DNA of 64,000 nt from assembly GCF_014297465.1 (NCBI RefSeq), contig NZ_JACORT010000002.1, positions 372,001-436,000 on the forward strand. Reading direction: 5' to 3'. Of the stretch, positions 52,070 through 61,390 are shown one piece after another. The notes beneath the pieces are model-generated. The model saw only the letters and a program-made list of their open reading frames with translations, ran no database searches and was not told where the DNA came from. Numbering within the stretch: the stretch's first letter is position 1; every line of letters begins with the position of its first letter. Origin of the DNA: Ramlibacter cellulosilyticus (lineage in GTDB: Bacteria; Pseudomonadota; Gammaproteobacteria; Burkholderiales; Burkholderiaceae_C). A program made the position numbers and the translations under genes.

Positions 52070-55000
52070 ATGTCCAGGGTCCCGTCCAGGCCGGCGCGCC
52101 GCGTCGCCTCCACGCCGGCTGTCGCCGGTTTCCGCCAGTCCGCGCTCGCGGTGGCGGCAGCCTTCGCGTTGCACGCCGGCGCGCACGCGCAGTCGGTCCC
52201 GGCCGGGGCCGTCCACGGGACGGCGGCATACCAGCGCGACGGGGCGAACCTGCTGGTCACCACCACCAACGGCGCGGGGCACCGCTCGGTCCTCAACTGG
52301 CAGTCCTTCCACGTGCCCGCGGGCAGCCGCACGTGGTTCCAGCAGCCGGATGCGGCGAGCACCTCGATCAACCGCGTGACGGGCGGCGTGCGCTCGGACA
52401 TCTTCGGCAGCCTCGGGTCCAACGGCAAGCTGGTGCTGGTGAACCCCTCCGGCATCGCGATCGGCGCCAACGCGATGGTCGACACCGCGGGCTTCACCGC
52501 GTCGGCGATGGGCCTGAGCGAGGCCGACGCGATCGCGGGCCGCCTGCTGTTCCAGGGCGGCGCGGGCGAGCTGCGCGTCGGCGAGGGTGCGCAGGTGCTG
52601 GCGCGCGGCGGCGACGTCGTGCTGGTCGGCTCGCGCGTGCAGGTGGAGCGCAACGCCGTCGTGCAGGCGAGCGGCGCGACCATCCTGGCCGCCGGCGAGA
52701 AAGTGGAAGTCACCGGCCGTGGCCTCGAAGGCATCCGGCTCGAGGTGAACGCCGGCAACGAGGCGGTGAACCTCGGCACGCTGCGGGGCGACGCCGTGGC
52801 GATCTTCGCCGGCACCCTGAAGCACAGCGGCCTGGTGCAGGCGCAGGCGGCGACGGCCGAAGGCGGCAAGGTGGTGCTGAAGGCGACCGCCGACGCGCTG
52901 GTGGACGGGACGGTGCGCGCCAGCGGCAAGCGCGGCGGCAGCATCGACGTGCTGGGCGAGCGCGTGGGCCTGCTCGCGGGCAGCACGGTCGACGCGAGCG
53001 GCCTCTTCGGCGGCGGCTCGATCCGCATCGGCGGCGACTACCAGGGCAGGAATGCGGCCGTGCCCAATGCGAAGGCGGTCTTCGTGGACGCATCCGCGAA
53101 GATCCGGGCGGACGCCTCGCTGGCCGGCAACGGGGGGCGCGTGATCGTGTGGTCGGACGAGGTCACGCGCATGCGGGGCGCGATCTCCGCGCGCGGCGGC
53201 AACCTCGCCGGCAACGGCGGCTTCGTCGAGGTGTCGAGCAAGGGCCACCTGGCCTACACGGGCTTCACCGACCTGTCCGCACCGCGCGGCCGCGTCGGGG
53301 ACCTGCTGCTGGACCCGCAGGACATCGTGATCTTCCACACCGGCGACACGGCGTACACCCACGACGCGATCGCCCTGGCCAACAACTCGGGCGGCACCGA
53401 CTTCACGTACACCGGCGGCCCCAGCTACATGGCCGACGGCATCATCAACAGCCAGCTGCGCACGAGCAACCTGACGATCACGACGTCGCACGACTCCTCG
53501 CGCTACGCCTCGCCGATCAGCCCCGACACGGGCACCGGCGGCCAGATCACCATCAACGCCGACGTCGACATCAACTGGACGACGCCGAACCGGCTGGAGT
53601 TCCTCGCCGACAAGGGCATCGCCATGCTGGGCGGCTGGATCTCCGGCGACAACGCCGGCGCGTCGCTGGTGATGACGGCGAAGAACGGCAGCATCGTGCT
53701 GAACCCGTCGGCCACCGTGCAGGTGGGCAACGGCATCACGTTCAGCGCCACCGGCGACATCCAGTTCGGGTCGCTGCGCGCCGGCTACGTCAGCACCGGC
53801 AGCGGCAGCGGCCGCAGCGCCGGCCCCGTCGTCCTGAACGCGGGCGGCAACGTCTCGGGCAATGCCATCTACGCCTACGGCGACTACCTCGCCGGCGGCG
53901 ACGGTGGCGACGGCGGCGACGTGACCGTCACCGCGGGCGGCAGCATCGCCGTCGGTACGATCGCCGCGCAGGGCGGCAACGCCTACGAGCGGCCGGTCTT
54001 CACGATGCCGCCCGTCCCGCCCGGCAAGGGCGGCAGGGGCGGCAAGGTCACCCTCAAGGCGAACGGCGGCGGCGTGACGGTGAGCGACATCACGGCCTAC
54101 GGCGGCGACTCCGCCGGCGGATCGCTGCCGTCCGGCGCGGCCGGCGCGGCGGGCAACATCGAGGTGGTGGCCAAGGGCGACGTGGCCATCGATTACATGA
54201 AGGTCTCCGGCGCCCTGGGCCTGACCGGTTCCGCGGCCGGCACCGTCAGCGTGACCGCCGACGGCAGCTTCACCTTCGACGAGATCCAGGCCGTCGGCGG
54301 CCGCTCGTACGACCCCGTCGCGTCCGGCAAGGGCGGCACGGTGCTCGTGGACGTCAAGGGCGACATCGTCATGACGCCGCGCGCCGGCGGCGACGCCATC
54401 AACGCCGACGGCGGCTATGGCGAACGCGGTGCCGGCGGCCAGGGCGGCAGCATCACGCTGAAGGCCGGCGGCACCGTGCGCGCGCTGCCCGTGATCAGCT
54501 GCGACTGCGCCAGCCCGCCGACCACCGGCGGCGTCGCGTGGGTCTCCGCCAGCGGCGGCCAGGGGAATGGCTCGCCCACCGGCGGCACCGACGGCGGTGC
54601 GGGCGGCACCATCCGCGTGGAGACGGGCGCGCCCCTCGTGATCGACAGTTCGATGATCCTCGCCGCCGGCGGCGGGGAGGGCGGCGACGTGTACAGCGGC
54701 GGCACCGGCCTCGCGGGCAAGGGCGGTGCCGGCGGCACGCTGACCGTGCAATCGAAGGGCACCGTGACCCTGCGCGATGCGCTGCTCTCCGCCGGCGGTG
54801 GCGGGGGCGGTGTCGGGGCGGATGGCGTGACCCGGGCCGCGGACGGCGCCCTGGGCACGTTCACCGCGAGCGGCACGGCGGTCGAAGTCGTGAACAGCTT
54901 CCTGCTGGACGGCCACTGGATCAACAACTCCGTGGTGAACCTGCGCGACGCGGCGATCGTGGCCGGCAGCGGCATCTTCCGCAACGCCAGCGACGTGAAC

Positions 55001-55858
55001 CTGTACGGCACGAGCTTCCTGGGCATGGCGGCCGTCGAGAACGGCGGCCGCTTCCGCGCGTTCGGCAGCCGCGTGGGCGCCACGCTCACGCGCAACAGCG
55101 GGCTCGTGGAAATCAATGCCGGCAGCACGCTCGATGCGGCGCAGTTCACCGACAACAGCGGCATGCTGGTCGTCAACGGCACGCTCAACCTGGGCAGCAG
55201 CGCCGGCGCACCTCCGCCGGTGCCCACGCCTTCGCCGCCGCCGTTGCCGCCGCTGGGCGTCGCCGCCGCCGCACTGGGCAGCGGTGCGGTGTTCACCAAC
55301 CAGGCGTCCGGCACCATCGCCGGCAGCGGCACGCTGAACGTCGACGGCGGCACGGGCACGGTGGACAACTTCGGCACCCTCGCACCCGGCGGTGCCGGCA
55401 CCGTGGGCACGCTGAACGTGAACGGCAACCTCACCATGCAGTCGGGGTCCGTCTATGCCGCGGACCTGAAGGACACCACGGTGCACGACCAGGTGGTGGT
55501 CGCGGGTGCGGCGCGCACCGGCGGCACCGTGCAGGTGAACCTGCTGTCCGGCGCGAGCTACGCCGCGGGCGACAGCGTCGCCGTGCTGAAGTCCAACGGC
55601 CTCGACGCCACAAGCCTGCCGGCGGTCAACAAGCCGGAGTTCACGGCGAAGGCCGCGGGCAACGATCTCCTGCTGGTCGCCGCGGGGACGGTCACGCCGC
55701 CGCCTCCGCCGACGGGCGCCGTGGAACAGCAGGCGCAGCAGCAGGCGAACAACCAGGTGACGACCTTCCTCACGCTGTTCGAGCAGTTGCAGCGCCAGGA
55801 GCCCAGGCGCATCGGCAAGGACGACATCGTCGTCACCGACACCGCCTGCACGCGCTAG
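52070..55858 (+). CDS. Two-partner secretion exoprotein (filamentous hemagglutinin-like TpsA)
   Basis: A 1262-residue secreted protein. It has an extended signal region ending AHAQ (about residue 48). The TPS domain has NLLVTTTNGAGHRSVLNWQ, FHVPAGSRTWF, INRVTGG and VLVNPSGIAIGANAMVDTAG (the NPNG-I-type motif). A beta-helix of Gly/Val/Ala-rich repeats follows (GGDGGDGGDVTV, GKGGRGGKVTL, GGAGGTLTV). A proline-rich spacer (PPPVPTPSPPPLPPLG) lies near residue 1046. A last beta-helical piece and a Gln-rich C-terminal tail end the protein. No haemagglutinin repeats, VENN motif or toxin-like C-terminus is seen, so a CDI toxin is unlikely. Its TpsB transporter is not adjacent. The stop overlaps the glcD-like stop at CTAG. 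Confidence 0.88.
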   Translation: MSRVPSRPARRVASTPAVAGFRQSALAVAAAFALHAGAHAQSVPAGAVHGTAAYQRDGANLLVTTTNGAGHRSVLNWQSFHVPAGSRTWFQQPDAASTSINRVTGGVRSDIFGSLGSNGKLVLVNPSGIAIGANAMVDTAGFTASAMGLSEADAIAGRLLFQGGAGELRVGEGAQVLARGGDVVLVGSRVQVERNAVVQASGATILAAGEKVEVTGRGLEGIRLEVNAGNEAVNLGTLRGDAVAIFAGTLKHSGLVQAQAATAEGGKVVLKATADALVDGTVRASGKRGGSIDVLGERVGLLAGSTVDASGLFGGGSIRIGGDYQGRNAAVPNAKAVFVDASAKIRADASLAGNGGRVIVWSDEVTRMRGAISARGGNLAGNGGFVEVSSKGHLAYTGFTDLSAPRGRVGDLLLDPQDIVIFHTGDTAYTHDAIALANNSGGTDFTYTGGPSYMADGIINSQLRTSNLTITTSHDSSRYASPISPDTGTGGQITINADVDINWTTPNRLEFLADKGIAMLGGWISGDNAGASLVMTAKNGSIVLNPSATVQVGNGITFSATGDIQFGSLRAGYVSTGSGSGRSAGPVVLNAGGNVSGNAIYAYGDYLAGGDGGDGGDVTVTAGGSIAVGTIAAQGGNAYERPVFTMPPVPPGKGGRGGKVTLKANGGGVTVSDITAYGGDSAGGSLPSGAAGAAGNIEVVAKGDVAIDYMKVSGALGLTGSAAGTVSVTADGSFTFDEIQAVGGRSYDPVASGKGGTVLVDVKGDIVMTPRAGGDAINADGGYGERGAGGQGGSITLKAGGTVRALPVISCDCASPPTTGGVAWVSASGGQGNGSPTGGTDGGAGGTIRVETGAPLVIDSSMILAAGGGEGGDVYSGGTGLAGKGGAGGTLTVQSKGTVTLRDALLSAGGGGGGVGADGVTRAADGALGTFTASGTAVEVVNSFLLDGHWINNSVVNLRDAAIVAGSGIFRNASDVNLYGTSFLGMAAVENGGRFRAFGSRVGATLTRNSGLVEINAGSTLDAAQFTDNSGMLVVNGTLNLGSSAGAPPPVPTPSPPPLPPLGVAAAALGSGAVFTNQASGTIAGSGTLNVDGGTGTVDNFGTLAPGGAGTVGTLNVNGNLTMQSGSVYAADLKDTTVHDQVVVAGAARTGGTVQVNLLSGASYAAGDSVAVLKSNGLDATSLPAVNKPEFTAKAAGNDLLLVAAGTVTPPPPPTGAVEQQAQQQANNQVTTFLTLFEQLQRQEPRRIGKDDIVVTDTACTR

Positions 55859-57348
55859 AAGCGGGGAAGGTCCGGGTGCGCGATGCGGCCGGCGCGCACC
55901 AGCATCTTCCCGTACTCGGCGCAGCGGTTCAGCGTCGGGATCACCTTGCCGGGATTGAGCAGCTCCCGCGGGTCGAAGGCGCGCTTCACGCCGCGCATCT
56001 GCTCCATCTCCTGGGCGCTGAACTGCACGCACATGGAGTTGAGCTTCTCCACGCCCACGCCGTGCTCGCCGGTCACGGTGCCGCCCATGGCGACGCTGGT
56101 CTCGAGGATGTCGGCCCCGAACAGCTCGCAGCGGTGGAGCTGGTCGGGGTCGTTGGCGTCGAAGAGGATCAGCGGATGCAGGTTGCCGTCGCCCGCGTGG
56201 AAGACGTTGGCGCAGCGCAGGCCATACTTCTTCTCCATCTCCTGGATCGCCAGCAGGATGTCCGCCAGGCGCTTGCGCGGGATCGTGGAATCCATGCACA
56301 TGTAGTCGGGGCTGATGCGGCCGGAAGCGGGGAAGGCGTTCTTGCGGCCGCTCCAGAAGCGCAGCCGTTCCGCCTCGTCGCGGCTCACCGCGATGGCGGT
56401 GGCGCCGGCGTTGCGCAGCACCTCGCTCATGCGGCCGATTTCCTCCTCCACCTCCTCGGGCGTGCCGTCGCTCTCGCACAGCAGGATGGCCTCCGCGGCC
56501 AGGTCGTAGCCGGCATGCACGAAGTCCTCGACGGCCGCCGTCATCGGCTTGTCCATCATCTCCAGGCCGGCGGGGATGATGCCGGCCGCGATCACCGCCG
56601 CGACCGCGTCGCCCGCCTTCCGCACGTCGTCGAAGCTGGCCATGATGCAGCGCGCGAGCTGGGGCTTGGGCACCAGCTTCACGGTCACTTCCACCGCGAC
56701 GGCCAGCATGCCTTCGCTGCCGATCACGACCGGCAGCAGGTCGAGGCCGGGCACGTCGAGCGCGTCGCCGCCGAATTCCACGGGCTCGCCGTCCGCCGTG
56801 AAGCCGCGCACCTTGAGCACGTTGTGCAGCGTGAGCCCGTACTTCAGGCAGTGCACGCCGCCCGAGTTCTCGGCGACGTTGCCGCCGATGGTGCAGGCGA
56901 TCTGGCTGGAAGGGTCGGGCGCGTAGTAGAGCCCGTAGCTGGCGGCCGCCTCGCTGATCGCGAGGTTGCGCACGCCGCATTCCACGACCGCGGTCCGCGA
57001 GACGGGATCGACGCTGCGGATGCGGTTGAACTTGGCGAGCGACAGCGTCACCCCGAGCGCGTGCGGCATCGCGCCACCGGAGAGCCCCGTTCCCGCGCCG
57101 CGGGCGACCACGGGCACGGCGAGCGCGTGGCAGGCCTTCAGCACGGCCTGCACCTGCGCTTCGTCCTCGGGCAGCGCCACGACCAGCGGCCGCTGGCGGT
57201 AGGCCGTGAGCCCGTCGCACTCGTAGGGCGTGGTTTCCTCCGCATGCCAGAGCAGGCAGCCGTGGGGCAGCACCTTCTGCAAGGCGGCGACCACCTGGGC
57301 CTGGCGCTCGGCCCGCTGCAGGACGTCGGGATCGGTCGGGGCGTTCAT
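55855..57348 (-). CDS. FAD-linked oxidase, glycolate oxidase GlcD-like
   Basis: A 497-residue FAD-dependent 2-hydroxyacid dehydrogenase. PCMH-type FAD domain: PVVARGAGTGLSGGAMPHA, PDPSSQIACTIGGNVAENSGG, HCLKYGLTLHNVL and VIGSEGMLAV. The C-terminal FAD-oxidase domain has NVFHAGDGNLHPLILFD and GTVTGEHGVGVEKL with a metal/flavin His pair. Best match in pattern is GlcD (glycolate) or D-lactate dehydrogenase; no glcE or glcF follows, so a stand-alone enzyme is possible. Confidence 0.9.
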   Translation of the reverse strand: MNAPTDPDVLQRAERQAQVVAALQKVLPHGCLLWHAEETTPYECDGLTAYRQRPLVVALPEDEAQVQAVLKACHALAVPVVARGAGTGLSGGAMPHALGVTLSLAKFNRIRSVDPVSRTAVVECGVRNLAISEAAASYGLYYAPDPSSQIACTIGGNVAENSGGVHCLKYGLTLHNVLKVRGFTADGEPVEFGGDALDVPGLDLLPVVIGSEGMLAVAVEVTVKLVPKPQLARCIMASFDDVRKAGDAVAAVIAAGIIPAGLEMMDKPMTAAVEDFVHAGYDLAAEAILLCESDGTPEEVEEEIGRMSEVLRNAGATAIAVSRDEAERLRFWSGRKNAFPASGRISPDYMCMDSTIPRKRLADILLAIQEMEKKYGLRCANVFHAGDGNLHPLILFDANDPDQLHRCELFGADILETSVAMGGTVTGEHGVGVEKLNSMCVQFSAQEMEQMRGVKRAFDPRELLNPGKVIPTLNRCAEYGKMLVRAGRIAHPDLPRF

Positions 57349-57417
57349 GCCGCCATCATCGCGCAGGCGGCGGGCGGGGTGGCTGAAGTTTTTTTACGCG
57401 GGCGATGAAACGCGGCC

Positions 57418-58287
57418 TCAGGCGAGGCTCTTGCGCAGCCACTCGGCGAAGGCGGCGCACTCCCAGCGGTCCATGGTCCCCGTGCGCCAGCACAGGTAGT
57501 GTGCGTGCGGGCTGGGCACGTTGCGGTCCGACAGGCGTTCCAGGCTGCCGTTCTCCAGCCAGGGCTGCCCCAGCTTCAGCCGCACCAGCGCGACGCCGAG
57601 CCCTTGCGCCGCGGCATCGCACATCAGGCCGATGTCGTTGAAGGCGGAGCCTTCCGCCGGCTCCGGCGCGTCGATGCCGTGCGCGAGGAACCAGGTGCGC
57701 CAGGGTTCCAGCGGGCTCTTGATCAACTTGGCGCCCAGCAGCTCCTCGGCGCTGTCGAACGGCCCGTGCTCGCGCAGGAAGGCCGGCGAGGCGAGGGGCG
57801 TGACTTCGTCGGTCAGCAGGCACAGGTGTTCGACGTCGGCATAGCGACCCGTGCCGAAGCGGATGGTGAGGTCCGCGTCCTCGGCGACGACGTCCAGCAG
57901 CGGTATCGAGACCTGCAGCGTGAGGTCCACCTCGGGGTAGGCCTCGATGAAGCCGCGCAGCCGCGGCATGAGCAGGGAGCGCGCGAAGGTGGGCGTGACC
58001 GCGACGCGCAGCTTGCGCTTGCCGCCGCCGGCTTCGCGCCCGGGGAAGCGCCCCAGCACCGCGAGGCCTTCGCGCACGTGGGCCAGGTACTCGCTGCCTT
58101 CGGTGGTGAGGGAGAAATCGGCGCGCCCGAACAGCTTGGTGCCCAGGATCTGTTCGAGCTGCCGCACGCGGTGGCTCACCGCGCTCGGCGTGACGCAGAG
58201 TTCGTCCGCCGCCTGGCTCACGGAGCGCAACCGCGCCAGGGCCTCGAAGGTGACGAGGCACTGGATCGGCGGGATGCGCGGGTTCAT
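57418..58287 (-). CDS. LysR-family regulator, GcvA-like
   Basis: A 289-residue LysR protein: N-terminal winged HTH (LARLRSVSQAADELCVTPSAVSHRVRQLE with LGTKLFGR) and a C-terminal periplasmic-binding-like effector domain (LRVAVTPTFARSLLMPRL, LTIRFGTGRYAD). The opening IPPIQCLVTFEALARL is typical of the GcvA group. It begins 4 bp after purU on the same strand, so it is probably cotranscribed with it, and may control one-carbon or glycine metabolism; that link is an inference. Confidence 0.92.
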   Translation of the reverse strand: MNPRIPPIQCLVTFEALARLRSVSQAADELCVTPSAVSHRVRQLEQILGTKLFGRADFSLTTEGSEYLAHVREGLAVLGRFPGREAGGGKRKLRVAVTPTFARSLLMPRLRGFIEAYPEVDLTLQVSIPLLDVVAEDADLTIRFGTGRYADVEHLCLLTDEVTPLASPAFLREHGPFDSAEELLGAKLIKSPLEPWRTWFLAHGIDAPEPAEGSAFNDIGLMCDAAAQGLGVALVRLKLGQPWLENGSLERLSDRNVPSPHAHYLCWRTGTMDRWECAAFAEWLRKSLA

Positions 58288-58291
58288 GGGG

Positions 58292-59140
58292 TCACTTGAA
58301 GATCACCGTCTTGTGCCCGTTCAGCAGCACGCGGTGCTCGCTGTGCCACTTCACCGCGCGGGCCAGCACCATGCTTTCCGTGTCGCGGCCGGTCGCGGTG
58401 AGCGCTTCCACCGTGTAGCTGTGGTCCACGCGCGCGACGTCCTGCTCGATGATCGGGCCTTCGTCGAGGTCCGCCGTCACGTAGTGCGCGGTCGCGCCGA
58501 TCAGCTTCACCCCGCGGTCGTGCGCCTGGTAGTAGGGCTTGGCGCCCTTGAAGCTGGGAAGGAAGCTGTGGTGGATGTTGATCGCGCGGCCCGAGAGCTT
58601 GCGGCACAGGTCGTCGGAGAGGACCTGCATGTAGCGGGCCAGCACCACCAGCTCGGCGCCTTCCGCCTCGATCACCTCGTACTGGCGCGCCTCGGCCTGG
58701 GGCTTGGTCGCGGCGGTCACGGGGATGTGGTGGAAGGGGACGTTGTAGCTCGCGGCGAGCTGGTAGAACTCGCGGTGGTTGGAGACGATCGCGCGGATGT
58801 CCAGCGGCAGCAGGCCGCTCTTCCAGCGGAACAGCAGGTCGTTGAGGCAGTGGCCTTCCTTGCTGACGAAGATCACCGTCTTCATCGGCTGCGCCGACGC
58901 GTGCAGCTTCCAGTCCATCTGGAAACCCTCGGCGAACATCTTCAGCTGCAGCCGCAGGTCGTCGGCCGTGAGCTGCCCGCAGGCGAAGCGCACCCGCATG
59001 AAGAACAGGCCGGTGTCGTGGTCGTTGTACTGCGCGGCCTCCTCGATGTTGCCTCCGCGCTCCAGGAGGAAGCCGGAGACGGCGTGGACGATCCCGGGCC
59101 GGTCCGGGCACGAAAGGGTGAGGATGTAGGCTTCGGACAT
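58292..59140 (-). CDS. purU: Formyltetrahydrofolate deformylase
   Basis: A 282-residue enzyme releasing formate and THF from 10-formyl-THF. An ACT domain (YILTLSCPDRPGIVHAVSGF) senses amino acids; the formyltransferase-fold domain has NHREFYQLA, VVLARYMQVLSDDL, INIHHSFLPSFKGAKPY and GATAHYVTADLDEGPIIEQD (catalytic Asn/His/Asp). Together with fmt and the pur genes it ties into one-carbon balance. Confidence 0.97.
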   Translation of the reverse strand: MSEAYILTLSCPDRPGIVHAVSGFLLERGGNIEEAAQYNDHDTGLFFMRVRFACGQLTADDLRLQLKMFAEGFQMDWKLHASAQPMKTVIFVSKEGHCLNDLLFRWKSGLLPLDIRAIVSNHREFYQLAASYNVPFHHIPVTAATKPQAEARQYEVIEAEGAELVVLARYMQVLSDDLCRKLSGRAINIHHSFLPSFKGAKPYYQAHDRGVKLIGATAHYVTADLDEGPIIEQDVARVDHSYTVEALTATGRDTESMVLARAVKWHSEHRVLLNGHKTVIFK

Positions 59141-59166
59141 ATGTTGCGATTGTCGCAGCAGCGCGA

Positions 59167-59196
59167 TTGACGCTGCGCCGTGGGGCTTGGCATCAT
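59167..59196 (+). promoter_or_regulatory. Candidate promoter of the DUF4197 gene
   Basis: TTGACG (59167-59172), an 18-base spacer and CATCAT (59191-59196) precede the ATG at 59227 by 30 bases, within the 86-bp divergent gap with purU. Confidence 0.4.
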
Positions 59197-59226
59197 GGCT
59201 CCACAGGAAAAAGGTTGGGGGACTTC

Positions 59227-59919
59227 ATGCTCAGACGCCATTTCGTCGTCGCGCCGGTGCTGGCCGCGCCCGTGCTGCTGCTCCAGGCCCGTGCGCAGGG
59301 GCTGGCGGACATCAGTGACTTCGACGCGGGCAAGGGGCTGCGCACGGCCCTGGAGAAGGGCGCCGTCGCCGCCGTGCAGCTGCTCGGGCGACCGGACGGC
59401 TTCCTCGGCAATCCGCAGGTGCGCATCCCGCTGCCGCGCGCGATCCAGGACGTCTCGCGGCTGCTGTCCGCCTTCGGCATGCGCAAGCAGCTGGAGGAGC
59501 TGGAAGTCTCCATGAACCGCGCGGCCGAAACCGCCGTGCCCATGGCGAAGAACCTGCTGGTCAACGCCGTGAAGAACATCAGCGTGTCCGACGCGAAGCG
59601 CATCCTCTCCGGCGGGGACACCTCTGTCACGGAGTTCTTCGCGGACAAGACGCGCCAGCCGCTCACGGGCACCTTCCTGCCGGTGGTGCACCAGGCCACC
59701 GCGAAGGTGGGCGTGGTCGAGAAATACGAGCGCATCTCGCAGAAAGCGCAGGGCGTCGGCCTCTACCGGCCCGAGGACCCGACGGTGGACCACTACGTCA
59801 CCCGCAAGGCGCTCGACGGCCTCTACTTCATGATCGGTGAGGAGGAGAAGAAGATCCGCCGCGACCCGGTCGGCACGGGCAGCGCGCTGCTGGCGAAGGT
59901 CTTCGGCGGCCTGCGGTAG
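59227..59919 (+). CDS. DUF4197 family exported protein
   Basis: 230 residues. The N-terminal signal (HFVVAPVLAAPVLLLQARAQG) suggests export; the body is helical with KGLRTALEKGAVAAVQLLG, VRIPLPRAIQDVSRLLSAFG, MNRAAETAVPMAKNLLVNA and ALDGLYFMIGEEEKKIRRDP, which are DUF4197 hallmarks. The function of the family is unknown. Start M at 59227 begins the signal peptide; a longer upstream frame is not needed. Confidence 0.88.
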   Translation: MLRRHFVVAPVLAAPVLLLQARAQGLADISDFDAGKGLRTALEKGAVAAVQLLGRPDGFLGNPQVRIPLPRAIQDVSRLLSAFGMRKQLEELEVSMNRAAETAVPMAKNLLVNAVKNISVSDAKRILSGGDTSVTEFFADKTRQPLTGTFLPVVHQATAKVGVVEKYERISQKAQGVGLYRPEDPTVDHYVTRKALDGLYFMIGEEEKKIRRDPVGTGSALLAKVFGGLR

Positions 59920-59956
59920 CGGGTGCAAAATGGGGGCTCGGTCCCAAGGAGTCCCC

Positions 59957-61288
59957 ATGGCCTACAACGACTTCAACATGGACAGCCACTGGCTGCCCTT
60001 CACGCCCAACCGCCACTTCCGCAAGGAACCCCGCGTGTTCGTCGCGGCGGACGGCATGCAGTTCACCACGCACGACGGCCGCCAGGTCATCGACGGCATC
60101 TCCAGCCTCTGGTGCGTCGGGGCGGGGCATAACCGCAAGCCCATCAACGAGGCGATCAAGAAGCAGCTGGACACGCTGGACTACGCGACGGCCTTCCAGG
60201 CCAGCAACGACCAGGCCTTCCTCGCCGCGGAGAAGATCGCCGCGATGGCGCCCGGTGACCTGAACAAGGTGCTGTTCTGCAACTCGGGCTCCGAGGCCGC
60301 GGACACTTCGCTGAAGGTGGCGCTCGCCTACCACCGCGCGCGCGGCGAAGGCCACCGCAACGTCTTCATCGGCCGCGAGAAGGGCTACCACGGCGTCGGC
60401 TTCGGCGGCATGAGCGTGGGCGGCATCCCGGCCAACCGCAAGGTGTACGGCACGGCGCTGCTGCCGCGCGTGGACCACCTGCGCTTCATCCACGACCCGG
60501 CCAACGCCTGGATCCACAACCAGGAACCCGAGTCGAAGGAGGACTTCCTCCTCGAGCTCGAGAACCGCATCCTCCCGCTGCACGACCCGAGCAACGTGGC
60601 GGCGATCATCGTCGAGCCTGTCGCCGGCTCCGCGGGCTGGTACCTGCCGCCCAAGGGCTACCTGAAGCGCCTGCGCGAGATCTGCGACAAGCACGGCATC
60701 CTGCTGATCTTCGACGAGGTGATCACGGGCTTCGGCCGCATGGGCACGAACTTCGGCGCGGACTTCTACGGCGTGGTGCCGGACATGCTGAACTTCGCCA
60801 AGTGCGTGACCAACGGCGTGATTCCGCTCGGCGGCGTGATCTGCCGCGACAAGATCTACGACCAGATGATGAAGACGGACGCGCCGGAACACATCATCGA
60901 GTTCTTCCACGGCTACACCTACTCGGGCCACCCGGTCGCTTGCGCTGCGGCGGTGGCCACGCTGGACCTGTACCAGAAGGAGGGCCTGTTCCCGCGCGCG
61001 GCGGAAATGGGCAAGGTGCTGGGCGACGCCTTCCATTCCACGCTGAAGGGGCTGCCGAACGTCGTGGGCATCCGCAGCCTGGGGCTCGCGGCGGCGGTGG
61101 AACTCGCGCCGATCGCCGGCACGCCGGGCAAGCGCGCCTACGACATCTTCATCGACTGCTTCAAGAAGGGCGCGCTCGTGCGGCCGGCGGGTGACGTGGT
61201 GGTGATCGCGCCGCCGTACATCGTGGAGAAGAGCCATATCGACCAGCTGGTGAACACGCTGGCGGATTCGATCCGGCGCAACGCCTGA
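59957..61288 (+). CDS. Class III (omega) aminotransferase, beta-alanine-pyruvate type
   Basis: A 443-residue PLP enzyme. It shows HWLPFTPNRHFRKEPRV at the N-terminus, the phosphate loop NSGSEAADTSLK, IIVEPVAGSAGWYLPP, the PLP-binding IFDEVITGFGR (Asp253) and Schiff-base Lys282 in NFAKCVTNG. The start and length match omega-amino acid:pyruvate aminotransferases that act on beta-alanine or related omega-amines. AAGGAG precedes the ATG. The substrate cannot be fixed by sequence alone. Confidence 0.93.
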   Translation: MAYNDFNMDSHWLPFTPNRHFRKEPRVFVAADGMQFTTHDGRQVIDGISSLWCVGAGHNRKPINEAIKKQLDTLDYATAFQASNDQAFLAAEKIAAMAPGDLNKVLFCNSGSEAADTSLKVALAYHRARGEGHRNVFIGREKGYHGVGFGGMSVGGIPANRKVYGTALLPRVDHLRFIHDPANAWIHNQEPESKEDFLLELENRILPLHDPSNVAAIIVEPVAGSAGWYLPPKGYLKRLREICDKHGILLIFDEVITGFGRMGTNFGADFYGVVPDMLNFAKCVTNGVIPLGGVICRDKIYDQMMKTDAPEHIIEFFHGYTYSGHPVACAAAVATLDLYQKEGLFPRAAEMGKVLGDAFHSTLKGLPNVVGIRSLGLAAAVELAPIAGTPGKRAYDIFIDCFKKGALVRPAGDVVVIAPPYIVEKSHIDQLVNTLADSIRRNA

Positions 61289-61300
61289 TCGCGCAGCCGT

Positions 61301-61381
61301 GCTGGGGTCGCCTGCGGCGAACCCAGCCTACGGAGGGCGCTGGCGGCTCGTAGGCTGGGTTGCGCGACAGCGCACCCCAGC
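61301..61381. repeat. GTAGGCTGGGTTG palindromic repeat, copy 2
   Basis: An 81-bp inverted repeat: left arm GCTGGGGTCG ... CCCAGCCTACG (61301-61332) and right arm CGTAGGCTGGGTTG ... CACCCCAGC (61349-61381), with the same layout and ends as 28957-29040. It sits between the convergent aminotransferase and chaN genes and fills most of that 102-bp gap. Confidence 0.85.
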
Positions 61382-61390
61382 GTCGGGGCG

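Noticed and set aside
52070..55858. Contact-dependent inhibition toxin (CdiA)
   Set aside because: No VENN or similar pre-toxin motif, no toxin-like C-terminus and no small immunity gene after it; the next gene is convergent.
51650..57220. Frames of about 1850 codons on both strands spanning the exoprotein and GlcD-like genes
   Set aside because: They cross several genuine genes and show only low-complexity composition, a known artefact at about 70% GC.
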